Positions 45,544 through 54,096 of a DNA stretch of 64,000 bases are shown here, in pieces. The position numbers and the translations under genes were made by a program. Every line of letters starts with the position of its first letter. Position 1 is the stretch's first letter. Under the pieces are notes generated by a model. It was not told the origin of the DNA. It did not search any database and saw only the letters and a list, made by a program, of their open reading frames with translations. Origin of the DNA: Salibaculum griseiflavum (GTDB lineage: Bacteria > Pseudomonadota > Alphaproteobacteria > Rhodobacterales > Rhodobacteraceae); assembly GCF_003129565.1 (NCBI RefSeq), contig NZ_QETF01000010.1:1-64000 (forward strand), in the 5' to 3' direction.

Positions 45544-47430
45544 TCAGGTCTCCTGTGTCAGGGTGCGGTAGATGTCGGGCAGGGCGCGCAAGAGGCGTTC
45601 GGGGTTGGGCAACAGTGTAAAGCCGCCACGCCCGAAAATGCGCGCGAACCAGTCCTGCCCGTCCTCGTCGATGATGATGCCGTGCAGGCTCTGGTTGGCG
45701 GCCCGGGCTTCGCGGACGGCCATGTGGCTGTCTTCGATCCCGTGCTGGCCTTCGTAGTGGTCAAGATCGTTGGGCTTGCCATCGGTCAGCACGATCAGCA
45801 ATTTGCGGGCGCTCGGCTCTTCGGCCAATTGCGCGCTGACATGGCGGATCGCGGCGCCAAGGCGGGTGTAGTGGCCGGGTTTGAGCGCGCCGATATTGGC
45901 GGTGATCGCGGGTGACATCGCCTCGTCGAACCCCTTGCAGCGGGTCAGGAAGACGCGGTCGCGGCGCAAGGACGAAAACCCCCAGATACCGCAGCGGTCG
46001 CCGGCCTCGTCGATGCCCCCGGCCAGTGCGGCCATCGCGTCGCGGGCCACTTCGATCACGCTGGTGTCGCCGATGGCCGCCTCGGTGGAACGCGAGGTGT
46101 CAATCAGGAAGGCAACCGACACGTCGCGGTCCATTTGCCGCGCCGCCTGCCAGATGCGGTCCGAGCCGCGCCCGGTCGCCACCATGTCGGCCCGGGCGGT
46201 GAGCAGGGCGTCGAGGTCCAGCTCCTGCCCGTCGATCTGGCGCGGCTGCAGGACGCGCCGGGGGCGCAGCGCCTCGAACTGGCGGCGCACCTCGCGGATA
46301 TGGCGCGCGTTCGGCTCGAAGGGCATGCCATCTGGTGCCGCAGGGGCATCCAGCACCCGGCAATGCCCCGCCATGTAGCTGCGCGACCGGTGGTTCCATT
46401 CCGGATAGGCATGTTTCCCGGCGAGTGCCTCGTGATCGGCGTCGGCAGGCGACAGGTCAAGATGCAGACGCAGGCGGGTGGCGGCCTTGCGGTTCTGCTT
46501 GGACAAGGTGATCCGGTCCTGATCGTCGGCGGCCTTCTGGGCGTTTTCATCGTCATCATCATCGACGCTGCGATTGATGTTCATCGACTCGACCCAGGAC
46601 AGGATCGATTCAAACCGGTGGATGATGAAGCTGTCCTTGCGATTTTGCTGGTCCTGATCCTTGCGTTCGCCCAGCTTGCGCGTGCTCTGTGCGGCCTCGG
46701 GCGGCGGTGTGGCGGCATCGGCGTCATCGAGATCCTGTGCCGCATCGCCGGATCCGGGCGCGGCAAAGCGCAACCAGATCGGCACCGGCGCGAACGGCAT
46801 GAAGCCGCGGGCGGGCGCGACGCTTCCCATTTCGGGCGGGTTGCCGCCCAACTGGTCGCGGATCGCCTGTTCGAGGGCGGCCTCGGGTTCGGGTCGTCTC
46901 ACCTGAGGGCGCGCGGACAGGCAGAAGGTGGCCATGGCGCCATAGACGTCGCGCAGGCCCGGACAGGCCAGGTAGGCGGCATCGGCGGCCGCCGCGTTGG
47001 CGCGGATCTGGACGCAATCCATGACCGGGCCCGTCGCCGAAAAATCGAAACTCGACAGGTCGCTTTTCGCGGCCAGCGCCGTCAGCCAGAAATAGGCCGC
47101 GCGATTGAGCCGGGCCTCGGGGAATGCCGCGATCAACGGGGGGAGCGCCAGGCGCTCGCCATCGAAACGGGCCAGCCATTCCCGATCGCGTTCCGCCCCA
47201 AGTTTGCGCCGCAACGGGCGGCGATGCGCCGCCAGTGTGGCGGGGGCTTCGCCCAGTTCGACACCTGCCGGCCCGCCCAGCGCGCGGAACAACAGCGCGA
47301 GACTTGGGCGCACCGAGGCCAGGGTTACCCCGGCCTCGGGATAGGTCACGGCCTCGGCGATCCCGCTGGCCAAATCGTGCCAAAGGTTGCCGACCGTTTC
47401 CTCGGGTTCCATCAGATCGAGCAGGTGCAT
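45544..47430 (-). CDS. norD: Nitric oxide reductase activation protein NorD
   Basis: A 628-residue soluble protein with a C-terminal von Willebrand A domain (about 425-620). The MIDAS motif is DTSRS and the later LTDGKPND segment. A highly acidic stretch DDDDDE lies mid-protein. NorD works with the NorQ AAA ATPase to insert the non-heme iron in NorB. The ATG at 47430 follows norQ by 5 bp; a much longer open frame overlaps norQ and was discarded. Confidence 0.9.
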   Translation of the reverse strand: MHLLDLMEPEETVGNLWHDLASGIAEAVTYPEAGVTLASVRPSLALLFRALGGPAGVELGEAPATLAAHRRPLRRKLGAERDREWLARFDGERLALPPLIAAFPEARLNRAAYFWLTALAAKSDLSSFDFSATGPVMDCVQIRANAAAADAAYLACPGLRDVYGAMATFCLSARPQVRRPEPEAALEQAIRDQLGGNPPEMGSVAPARGFMPFAPVPIWLRFAAPGSGDAAQDLDDADAATPPPEAAQSTRKLGERKDQDQQNRKDSFIIHRFESILSWVESMNINRSVDDDDDENAQKAADDQDRITLSKQNRKAATRLRLHLDLSPADADHEALAGKHAYPEWNHRSRSYMAGHCRVLDAPAAPDGMPFEPNARHIREVRRQFEALRPRRVLQPRQIDGQELDLDALLTARADMVATGRGSDRIWQAARQMDRDVSVAFLIDTSRSTEAAIGDTSVIEVARDAMAALAGGIDEAGDRCGIWGFSSLRRDRVFLTRCKGFDEAMSPAITANIGALKPGHYTRLGAAIRHVSAQLAEEPSARKLLIVLTDGKPNDLDHYEGQHGIEDSHMAVREARAANQSLHGIIIDEDGQDWFARIFGRGGFTLLPNPERLLRALPDIYRTLTQET

Positions 47431-47435
47431 GGCCC

Positions 47436-48230
47436 TTATCCGTAGATGGTGGCGACAAGATCGCGCAGCGCCGTCTGCACGTCGGGTTCGTCGCTGAGCG
47501 GTTCGATGACCGCCGCCTCCAGCGCCTGATTGACCCCCATACCGCCGGCCATGAGCGTGGCGGCATAGATCAGGAGGCGGGTCGAGACCCCCTCTTCGAG
47601 GTCCATGCCGCTGAGGTTGCGGATATGGCCGGCCAGCCGCACCAGTGGCGCGACGCGGCCCGGCTCCAGCCGGCTTTCGCTGGCGACCACGGCGATCTCC
47701 GTCTCGGCCTCCGGGAAGTCGAACGAGATCGACAGGAAACGCTGCCGCGTCGAGGGTTTCAGCCGCTTGAGGACATTCTGGTAGCCGGGGTTGTAGCTGG
47801 CCACCAGCATGAAGCCCCTGGGCGCGACCAGCTCTTCGCCGGTGCGGTCGATCATCAGGGTGCGCCGCGTATCGGTCAACGGGTGCAAGACCACGGTGAC
47901 GTCCTTGCGCGCCTCGACCACCTCGTCGAGATAGCAGATGCCGCCCTCTCGCACGGCGCGTGTCAGGGGGCCGTCGACCCAAACGGTTTCACCCCCTTTG
48001 AGCAGGTAGCGCCCGATCAGGTCCGCCGCCGACAGGTCGTCATGGCAGGCCACGGTATAAAGCGGCTTGTCCATCTTCGCGGCCATGTGTTCCACGAAGC
48101 GGGTCTTGCCGCAGCCGGTCGGCCCCTTCAGAAGAAGGGGCAAACCGTTGTCATGTGCCGTCTCGAACAGGTCGCATTCCTGGCTCGTCGGTTTGTAGAA
48201 TGGCAGGGTCGGTGTGTTCTGCATGTTCAT
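47436..48230 (-). CDS. norQ: MoxR-type AAA ATPase NorQ
   Basis: A 264-residue AAA+ ATPase: Walker A GPTGCGKT (36-43), Walker B ICYLDEVVEA, and sensor-like ASYNPGYQ. Together with NorD it activates cytochrome-c NO reductase. Gene spacing is 3 bp from norB and 5 bp to norD. Confidence 0.92.
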   Translation of the reverse strand: MNMQNTPTLPFYKPTSQECDLFETAHDNGLPLLLKGPTGCGKTRFVEHMAAKMDKPLYTVACHDDLSAADLIGRYLLKGGETVWVDGPLTRAVREGGICYLDEVVEARKDVTVVLHPLTDTRRTLMIDRTGEELVAPRGFMLVASYNPGYQNVLKRLKPSTRQRFLSISFDFPEAETEIAVVASESRLEPGRVAPLVRLAGHIRNLSGMDLEEGVSTRLLIYAATLMAGGMGVNQALEAAVIEPLSDEPDVQTALRDLVATIYG

Positions 48231-48233
48231 GGC

Positions 48234-49583
48234 TCACTCTCCCGGGGCCGGGTTTGCAGGACCGGGCGCGATGACCTCGGATTTGCGCACCACGACCGTC
48301 GAATAGATGAACAGCAGCGCCCCGATCACCACCGCGGCCCCGGCGCCAAAGCGCATCAGGTAGAAGACAGACAGGCTGTCCTGCACGCTCATGTAGTAGT
48401 CGCCGATGACCCGCTGCATATGCGTCTGGATCGTGCCGGCGAAGGTCAGCACGAAGGTCATGAAGGCCATGCCACCGGTCATCAGCCAGAACGACGCCAT
48501 GTTGAGCACCTGGTTGTAGGGTGCCCTTTGACGCAGCATGGGCATCGCATAGGTGAAGACCGCGAGGTTCAGGGCCACGTAGGCGCCGTAGAAGGCCAGG
48601 TGCCCATGGGCGGCGGTGATCTGCGTGCCGTGGCTGTAGAAGTTCACGCCATGCAGCGTATGCAGGAACCCCCAGACGCCCGCGCCGAAAAAAGCGACGG
48701 TGGAGGAGCCCAGCGACCACAGCAAGGCGGCCTTGTTGGCGTGGTTCTTGCGGCCCTTCCAGACCATGACGAAGGCAAAGGACATCATCAGGAAGAAGGG
48801 GATCACCTCGAAGGTCGAGAAGATCGAGCCGACCCATTGCCAGTAGCCGGGCAGACCGATCCAGTAGAAGTGGTGGCCGGTGCCGAGGATGCCCGAGAAA
48901 AGCGCGGTGGCGACGATGACATAGAGCCATTTCTCCACCACTTCGCGGTCAACGCCGGTCAGCTTGAGCAGCAGGAAGGCAAGGATCGCGGCCATCACGA
49001 GTTCCCAGGTCGCCTCGACCCAGAGGTGCACCACGAACCACCAGTACATCTTGTCGAGGCTCAGGTTGTCGGGGTTGATGAAGGCGAACACCCAGAGCAG
49101 CGACAACAGCCAAAGCCCCATCAGCAAGACATTGGTGATCGCGGTTCGCTTTCCGGAGAGAACGGTCATGGACACGTTCAGCAGGAAGATCAGCGCGGCG
49201 ACGAGGATGCCGAACTTGACCCAAAGCGGCTGTTCAAGGAATTCCCGCCCGCCATGGATGCCGACCAGGTAGGACCCCACCGCGCCCAGCGTGCCCACCA
49301 GCAGGATGATCAACTGGATATAGGCCAGTTTGGGAGACCAGATTTCCCGCTCCGATTCCTCGGGGATCAGGAAATAGGCGGCGCCGAAGAAGCCCAGCAG
49401 AAGCCAGACAATCAGCGCGTTGGTGTGGATCATCCGGATCACGTTGAAGGGCAGGAGTTCGGACAGGAAGTTGGGGGAGACATAGACCCACCCCGCGAGC
49501 AGTCCGCCCAGCACCTGGATGCCGAACAGGGCAAGCGCGGACAGGATGTACCAGTACGCGACTTTCTGAGATTCGTATTTCAT
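48234..49583 (-). CDS. norB: Nitric oxide reductase catalytic subunit (cNOR)
   Basis: A 449-residue, twelve-helix heme-copper oxidase relative that reduces 2 NO to N2O. Ligand histidines can be read in RMIHTNALIVW (heme b), HLWVEATWELV (FeB His and the conserved Glu), GTGHHFYWIG (two FeB His) and ITAAHGHLAFYG (hemes b3 and b). There is no N-terminal quinol-oxidising extension, so it is the cytochrome-c dependent type and needs NorC. Confidence 0.95.
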   Translation of the reverse strand: MKYESQKVAYWYILSALALFGIQVLGGLLAGWVYVSPNFLSELLPFNVIRMIHTNALIVWLLLGFFGAAYFLIPEESEREIWSPKLAYIQLIILLVGTLGAVGSYLVGIHGGREFLEQPLWVKFGILVAALIFLLNVSMTVLSGKRTAITNVLLMGLWLLSLLWVFAFINPDNLSLDKMYWWFVVHLWVEATWELVMAAILAFLLLKLTGVDREVVEKWLYVIVATALFSGILGTGHHFYWIGLPGYWQWVGSIFSTFEVIPFFLMMSFAFVMVWKGRKNHANKAALLWSLGSSTVAFFGAGVWGFLHTLHGVNFYSHGTQITAAHGHLAFYGAYVALNLAVFTYAMPMLRQRAPYNQVLNMASFWLMTGGMAFMTFVLTFAGTIQTHMQRVIGDYYMSVQDSLSVFYLMRFGAGAAVVIGALLFIYSTVVVRKSEVIAPGPANPAPGE

Positions 49584-49597
49584 CGGTTTCGCCTCCT

Positions 49598-50050
49598 TTA
49601 TCCGGCGTCGTTGGGCGGCCAGCCCTGGGTGTCTGTCTGATCGGCCCAGCGCAGGAACTCGGCGAGGCCGCGCAGGTCTTCGTCGGTCATGTCATAGGCG
49701 GGCATCTGGCGGCGTCCTTCGATGCCGCTGGGCTGGCTTTCGATCCATGCCTTGAGGATTTCGAACGCCCCCTCGGGATCGTCCTGAACGCCCCATCGGG
49801 TCATGACGTTGCCGACCTCGGGGGCGAAATAGGCCCCTTCGCCATGCAGCGAGTGACAGTTGATGCAGGAGTTTTCCTCCCAGACATGTTTGCCGTGAAC
49901 GACCTCGTCGCTCAGCTCCATGCCGGCGGTCGACGTTTCGACCACGTATCTGTGCGAGTGCACCGTCATCCCCACGAAGATCACGACAAAGAAGATCGAG
50001 CCCCCGTAGAAGATGTTGCGCGCCCGCGATTTCGTTAAGATTTCAGCCAT
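49598..50050 (-). CDS. norC: Nitric oxide reductase cytochrome c subunit
   Basis: A 150-residue membrane-anchored cytochrome c. One N-terminal helix (about 12-30), heme motif CINCH (62-66), and the axial Met in RRQMPAYDM. It passes electrons from periplasmic donors such as pseudoazurin to NorB. First gene of the nor operon; an NnrR-type box lies 59 bp upstream and GGAGG precedes the ATG. Confidence 0.95.
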   Translation of the reverse strand: MAEILTKSRARNIFYGGSIFFVVIFVGMTVHSHRYVVETSTAGMELSDEVVHGKHVWEENSCINCHSLHGEGAYFAPEVGNVMTRWGVQDDPEGAFEILKAWIESQPSGIEGRRQMPAYDMTDEDLRGLAEFLRWADQTDTQGWPPNDAG

Positions 50051-50081
50051 GACAGGGCCTCCTTGAATTCGGGATGACCAT

Positions 50082-50087
50082 GTCTAG
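50082..50087 (-). promoter_or_regulatory. Putative -10 element of the nor operon
   Basis: CTAGAC on the minus strand. It implies a start site near 50075, placing the NnrR-type box centre at about -41, as expected for class II activation by a Crp/Fnr protein. Confidence 0.45.
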
Positions 50088-50108
50088 GCAGATGAGCGGG
50101 GCCCGAGT

Positions 50109-50122
50109 TTGCGCAAGCGCAA
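50109..50122. promoter_or_regulatory. NnrR-type box upstream of norC
   Basis: TTGCGCAAGCGCAA is a TTG-N8-CAA palindrome, perfect in its TTGCG/CGCAA half-sites. It matches the TTGCG-N4-CGCAA style of NnrR sites in Rhodobacter. The DUF1858 gene starts 50 bp away on the other strand and could share it. Confidence 0.78.
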
Positions 50123-50171
50123 CGTTTGAGGAGATTGCGGCCTTACGGTCCGTGAGGGAAAGGAGCCCGAA

Positions 50172-50384
50172 ATGCGCGCGCCACGTCTCAACGATCCCGA
50201 CCTGCCCCTTGCGGACATCATGACCCACTGGCCAAAGACGATACCGGTGTTCATACGGCGCCGCATGCTGTGCGTGGGCTGCCTTGTCAGCCCGATCCAC
50301 ACGGTGGCCGATGCCTGTGCCGAGTATCAGCTTGACGAGGACATGTTCCTGGAGGAGCTCAGGCAGGCGGCGGGGCTGAGTTGA
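50172..50384 (+). CDS. DUF1858-domain protein with CxxC pair
   Basis: A 70-residue protein matching the DUF1858 / hybrid-cluster-associated disulfide redox domain, which also forms the N-terminus of ScdA-like nitrosative-stress iron proteins. The cysteine pair is Cys34-Val-Gly-Cys37. AAAGGAG precedes the ATG. It lies between the nor operon and nnrR, so a role in sensing or repair under NO stress is likely but unproven. Confidence 0.78.
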   Translation: MRAPRLNDPDLPLADIMTHWPKTIPVFIRRRMLCVGCLVSPIHTVADACAEYQLDEDMFLEELRQAAGLS

Positions 50385-50387
50385 GGG

Positions 50388-51104
50388 CTATTTCTCGCTC
50401 AGCAAGACCAGGGCGTGCGGGTCCCGCACAACGATGCGCTTGCGCCGGCTTTCGACAAGCCCCTGTTTCTCCCAGCCGCTCATGAGCCGGCTCACGGTGT
50501 GCAATGTCGTCGCCGTCAGTTCCGAAAGGTCCTGCCGCGTGATCGGGAAATCGATCTCGATTCCGTTGTCCACCTTCCGGCCGGTCTGGTTGACCAGCCG
50601 CAACAGGGCGGTGGCCACCCGCTGTTCGACATGCAGGGTCGCCATCTCGACCACCTTGTTCTGCACCTCGTTCAGACGCTTGCCCAGTGTCTTGTAGGAC
50701 TCCGTGGCGAAGCCGTCATATTCAGTCACGAACGTATCCCATAGATGCATCGGCCAGCTCAGTGCCAGCGACTCCGTGGCGGTCATCGCCGTGGCAGGGT
50801 AGGTGTCGCGCCCGATCGCTGTCGCCATGCCCAGGATCTGACCGGCGGGGATGTGCAGGGCTGTCACCTGCTCGCCGGACGGGGTGATGCGAACCACCCG
50901 CACATAGCCGTCCAGCAGCATATAGAACCGGACAGCGGGATGGCCTTCCTCGAAGATCGCGACGCCTTCATCGTAGCGCCGCGCCGAGGCCTGATCGAGA
51001 ATCCTGCGGATTTGCCGTTTCTCGAGTCGCGAGAAGGGCGGCAGATGCGACAGCAGGCTCTCGTCGAGTCGCGGCAAGGTCTTTCGGGGCGTTCCGGCGT
51101 CCAT
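50388..51104 (-). CDS. nnrR: Crp/Fnr-family nitric oxide regulator (NnrR/Dnr type)
   Basis: A 238-residue regulator: cNMP-like sensor roll (about 25-145), dimer helix, and winged helix-turn-helix (ITRQDLSELTATTLHTVSRL). It lacks the N-terminal cysteine cluster of Fnr, as expected for NnrR/DNR proteins that sense NO through heme. It lies between the two NO-metabolism units, each with a TTG-N8-CAA box. A TTGTG-N4-CACAA box lies 68 bp upstream of its start and could serve both directions. Confidence 0.87.
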   Translation of the reverse strand: MDAGTPRKTLPRLDESLLSHLPPFSRLEKRQIRRILDQASARRYDEGVAIFEEGHPAVRFYMLLDGYVRVVRITPSGEQVTALHIPAGQILGMATAIGRDTYPATAMTATESLALSWPMHLWDTFVTEYDGFATESYKTLGKRLNEVQNKVVEMATLHVEQRVATALLRLVNQTGRKVDNGIEIDFPITRQDLSELTATTLHTVSRLMSGWEKQGLVESRRKRIVVRDPHALVLLSEK

Positions 51105-51171
51105 TCGGGCAAACTCTCATAGTTCTTCGGCAAGACCAACACCCCCTTCGTCCCGACAAACGCGCAGAAGT

Positions 51172-51185
51172 TTGTGCCAGCACAA
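51172..51185. promoter_or_regulatory. NnrR/FNR-type box between nnrR and the pseudoazurin gene
   Basis: TTGTGCCAGCACAA has perfect TTGTG/CACAA half-sites with a 4-base spacer. With the GATAAT element at 51205 it sits about 39-42 bp before the likely start of the pseudoazurin-nirK-nirV transcript, the class II position. Confidence 0.78.
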
Positions 51186-51204
51186 ATTCCGCGCCGCGCA
51201 GTCC

Positions 51205-51210
51205 GATAAT
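51205..51210 (+). promoter_or_regulatory. Putative -10 element of the pseudoazurin-nirK operon
   Basis: GATAAT, 5 of 6 bases of TATAAT, correctly spaced from the NnrR-type box and with no good -35, as usual for an activator-dependent promoter. Confidence 0.5.
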
Positions 51211-51250
51211 CTTGCCTCAATCGACACAGTGATCTGAAAGGAAAAGATCG

Positions 51251-51682
51251 ATGATCCGCAAACTTGCAACCAGTATCGCAGTCGCGGCGCTCATGGGCGG
51301 CGCTGCATTCGCCGAAACCTTCGAAGTCCAGATGCTCAACATGGGTTCGGACGGTGAGCGCATGGTGTTCGAGCCGGCCTTCGTCCAGGCCCAACCCGGT
51401 GACACGATCAAGTTCGTCGCCACCAACCCCGGCCACAATGCCGAGACCAATGACGGCATGGTCCCCGAGGGCGCCGAAGGCTTTGCCGGTCGCATCAACG
51501 AAGAGATCGAGATCACCCTGACCGAAGAGGGCGTCTACGGTGTCATCTGCAAGCCGCATTTCGCCATGGGCATGGTGATGACCATTGCCGTGGGCGACGT
51601 GGATGCCCCCGAGGATTTCTTTGCCGGCCGTGTGCCGCCGAAAGCCAAGCAGCGGTTCGAAGCCCAGCTTGAAAACCTCTGA
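51251..51682 (+). CDS. Pseudoazurin (type 1 blue copper protein)
   Basis: A 143-residue periplasmic electron carrier; the signal peptide ends at AFA near residue 21. The four copper ligands are His62 (PGHNAE), Cys100, His103 and Met108 (CKPHFAMGM), spaced as in pseudoazurins. It would deliver electrons to the NirK encoded 58 bp downstream, and possibly to NorC. Confidence 0.93.
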   Translation: MIRKLATSIAVAALMGGAAFAETFEVQMLNMGSDGERMVFEPAFVQAQPGDTIKFVATNPGHNAETNDGMVPEGAEGFAGRINEEIEITLTEEGVYGVICKPHFAMGMVMTIAVGDVDAPEDFFAGRVPPKAKQRFEAQLENL

Positions 51683-51740
51683 TCCAATTCCAGCGCGGGC
51701 CGCCAGGCCCGCCGACACATCCAACCCCGTGGAGGGAACC

Positions 51741-52958
51741 ATGACCAAATTCATCAACCCAGGCCTTTCCAAGACCAGCCGTCGCAACGTGTTGCGCGGG
51801 TCCGTCCTTGCCGGTGCCGCCGCCATGACAGGCGCGAGCGCCATGGCCGGTCGCCGCGCCCCGCGCCTCGACATCGCCAACCAGACCTCGGCGCAGCTCT
51901 ACAAGGCGGCCGGGGAACAGACTGCCGACAGCACCGCGAAACCTGCCGACCTGTCCGGGTATACCCGCGTCAAACAGGAGCTGGTCGCACCACCTTTTGC
52001 GCCTGAGCATGAACAAGTCGCCACCGGCGGACCCAAGATCATCGAGATCACGATGGAAACCGAAGAGCGCCTGATGGTCGTCGACGAGGACACCGGCGCC
52101 AGCGTCTGGGCGTTGACCTACAACGGCTCGGTCCCCGGCCCGCTGATCATCTGCCACGAGGGTGACATGGTCGAACTGACCCTGCGCAACCCCGTTGACA
52201 GCATGATGGAGCACAACATCGACTTCCACGCCTCTACCGGCGCGCTGGGCGGCGGTGGCCTGACCCATGTCTATCCCGGCGAAGAGTGCGTGCTGCGCTG
52301 GAAGGCGACCAAGCCAGGCTGCTTCACCTATCACTGCGCCCCCGGCGGTGCGATGATCCCCTATCACGTCACGCACGGGATGAACGGTGCCATCATGGTG
52401 CTGCCGCGTGACGGCCTGAAAGATGCGGCGGGCAACCCCCTGCGCTATGACAGCATCGCCTATTTCGGAGAGCAGGACTATTACCTGCCGATGGACGAGA
52501 ACGGCGACTACAAGACCTATGATGCCGCCGGTGACGACTATGCCGACAGCCTTGAGGCGATGCGCACGCTTGTGCCGACGCACCAGGTCTTCAACGGTGC
52601 GGTCGGGGCCCTGACGGGCGAGAACGCGCTCAAGGCCAAGGTCGGTGAAACGGTGCTGATGGTGCACAATTCGTGCAACGTCGACAGCCGCCCGCACCTG
52701 ATCGGTGGGCATGGCGACTATGTCTGGGAAAGCTCCTTCACCGACCCGCCGCTGACCGGCATGGAGACATGGTTCGTCCGTGGCGGCAGCGCGGCGGCGG
52801 CGATGTACACCTTCGAGCAGCCGGGCGTCTATGCCTATGTGAACCACAACCTGATCATCGGTGCGATGCTCGGCGGGACGGCTCACTTCGTCGTCGACGG
52901 CGACTGGGACAACGCGCTCATGGAGCAGGTTGTCGCCCCGAGAAGTTTCGAGACCTGA
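51741..52958 (+). CDS. nirK: Copper-containing nitrite reductase (NO-forming)
   Basis: A 405-residue two-cupredoxin enzyme reducing nitrite to NO. A Tat signal with SRRNVLRGS (13-21) is present. Copper ligands: type 1 His158, Cys199, His209, Met214; type 2 His163, His198 and the His in VNHNL. The catalytic Asp161 and the His in PTHQVFNG are also present. GGAGGG precedes ATG 51741. Its product NO is the substrate of NorCB next door. Confidence 0.95.
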   Translation: MTKFINPGLSKTSRRNVLRGSVLAGAAAMTGASAMAGRRAPRLDIANQTSAQLYKAAGEQTADSTAKPADLSGYTRVKQELVAPPFAPEHEQVATGGPKIIEITMETEERLMVVDEDTGASVWALTYNGSVPGPLIICHEGDMVELTLRNPVDSMMEHNIDFHASTGALGGGGLTHVYPGEECVLRWKATKPGCFTYHCAPGGAMIPYHVTHGMNGAIMVLPRDGLKDAAGNPLRYDSIAYFGEQDYYLPMDENGDYKTYDAAGDDYADSLEAMRTLVPTHQVFNGAVGALTGENALKAKVGETVLMVHNSCNVDSRPHLIGGHGDYVWESSFTDPPLTGMETWFVRGGSAAAAMYTFEQPGVYAYVNHNLIIGAMLGGTAHFVVDGDWDNALMEQVVAPRSFET

Positions 52959-52974
52959 TACAGGAGGTTTGAAA

Positions 52975-53724
52975 ATGCGTGCCGCCGCGACCACTCCGAA
53001 CCCCAGCAAATCATCCCTTCGTTTTGTTGCTTTGGCGATCGCGGCGGCAAGCCTTGTCGGGGTCGCGCTGTTCCAGCGCGGTCCCGATCCTGCGTTTCTG
53101 CCGGAAATGGCGCCGCACCCTGTTGTCATGCAGGATGGCCGGATGCTGTTTTCGCAGCGCTACGAGGTCACCGTGGCCGAGTGGAACCGCTGCGCCCTTG
53201 ACGGAGAGTGCGACCTGACGCTGCGGACCCGACCTGACCAGGATCCGGCAACAACCCCGGCCACGGGGCTAAGCTATGTCGACGTGAAGCAATACGTTGA
53301 ATGGATCAACACAAAGAGCCGCCATGACTTTCGGCTTCCGACCGCCGAAGAATGGGATGCCATGGCCGCCGCGGTGCTTCCCCACGCGCCGGCCCCCGTC
53401 TTTTCCGACCCGGCCCTTTCGTGGGCGTCAACTTACCTGGTCGAAGGCATCGCCCCGAGGGCCCTCAAGCCCCAGGGCAGCTTTTCGACCTCCCCTGAGG
53501 GGATCGTGGATCTGGACGGCAGCGTCTGGGAATGGACGATGGAGTGCTACGACGGCCAGTCGAATGGAACGCCGGCCGAAAGCTGTCCGGCCTTCTTCGT
53601 CGGCGGCGAGCATATCGCCGCGATGTCCTTTCTCATCCGAGACCCGGCCCGCGGTGGCTGCGCCGTCGGCACCCCGCCCGCGCATCTCGGCATGCGTCTG
53701 GTGAGCGACAAGCCAATCGGGTAA
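52975..53724 (+). CDS. nirV: NirV, FGE-sulfatase-fold protein
   Basis: A 249-residue exported or anchored protein with a hydrophobic N-terminus (about 15-34) followed by a formylglycine-generating-enzyme-like (C-type lectin) domain. RLPTAEEWDAMA and DLDGSVWEWTMECYD are family landmarks. The two FGE catalytic cysteines are not conserved as a pair, so it is not a sulfatase maturase. NirV commonly follows nirK; its exact role is unknown. AGGAGG precedes the ATG. Confidence 0.85.
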   Translation: MRAAATTPNPSKSSLRFVALAIAAASLVGVALFQRGPDPAFLPEMAPHPVVMQDGRMLFSQRYEVTVAEWNRCALDGECDLTLRTRPDQDPATTPATGLSYVDVKQYVEWINTKSRHDFRLPTAEEWDAMAAAVLPHAPAPVFSDPALSWASTYLVEGIAPRALKPQGSFSTSPEGIVDLDGSVWEWTMECYDGQSNGTPAESCPAFFVGGEHIAAMSFLIRDPARGGCAVGTPPAHLGMRLVSDKPIG

Positions 53725-54096
53725 GAGGACGGCTTTGGCCGGACCCGAAGGTCTGACCGACCGGGCGGCCTATCGCGCGCGTCTGTGACCAGGCGGGCAA
53801 GTTGGTGGTGCCTTCCGGCTTCTCGCACCTCGCTGCTGTCCTGCGTCAGACCCGCTTCGCAAATGTCTTTGCCATTCCATTGCCTCGGTTCATAATCGAC
53901 CGGCGGGGGTTTGTTCCTTGTTCCCTGAGCGGTCTTCGTCTGATCGTGACGTATGAGTGCCGCCTGTGAGGCAATATCTGGCAAGCTGCCCATAATTTGG
54001 GCAGCGCCTCACGTTCTGACGGCGGCATGCCTCTGGGACTCTGGTCAAACTCGCGGAAACCGCGCCCTATTTTTGGGGCATCCGGAAAGGTCAAAG
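53725..54096. other. 372-bp intergenic region before the Anbu cluster
   Basis: No supportable gene on either strand. It contains the nested inverted repeats at 53966-54012 and the GGAAAGG ribosome-binding site for the ATP-grasp gene. It must hold the terminator of nirV and the promoter of the Anbu operon, neither of which I can place. Confidence 0.5.
53966..54012. repeat. Nested inverted repeats upstream of the Anbu operon
   Basis: GTGAGGC (53966-53972) pairs with GCCTCAC (54006-54012). Inside, GCTGCCCA (53985-53992) pairs with TGGGCAGC (53998-54005) around the 5-base loop TAATT. All pairs are perfect; the left side has a 12-base internal loop. It could be a regulator site, a cruciform or an RNA hairpin ending about 85 bp before the operon. 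Confidence 0.5.

Noticed and set aside
53846-54094. 82-codon minus-strand frame before the Anbu cluster
   Set aside because: No recognisable domain, no ribosome-binding site, and it covers the inverted repeats and the promoter region of the Anbu operon.
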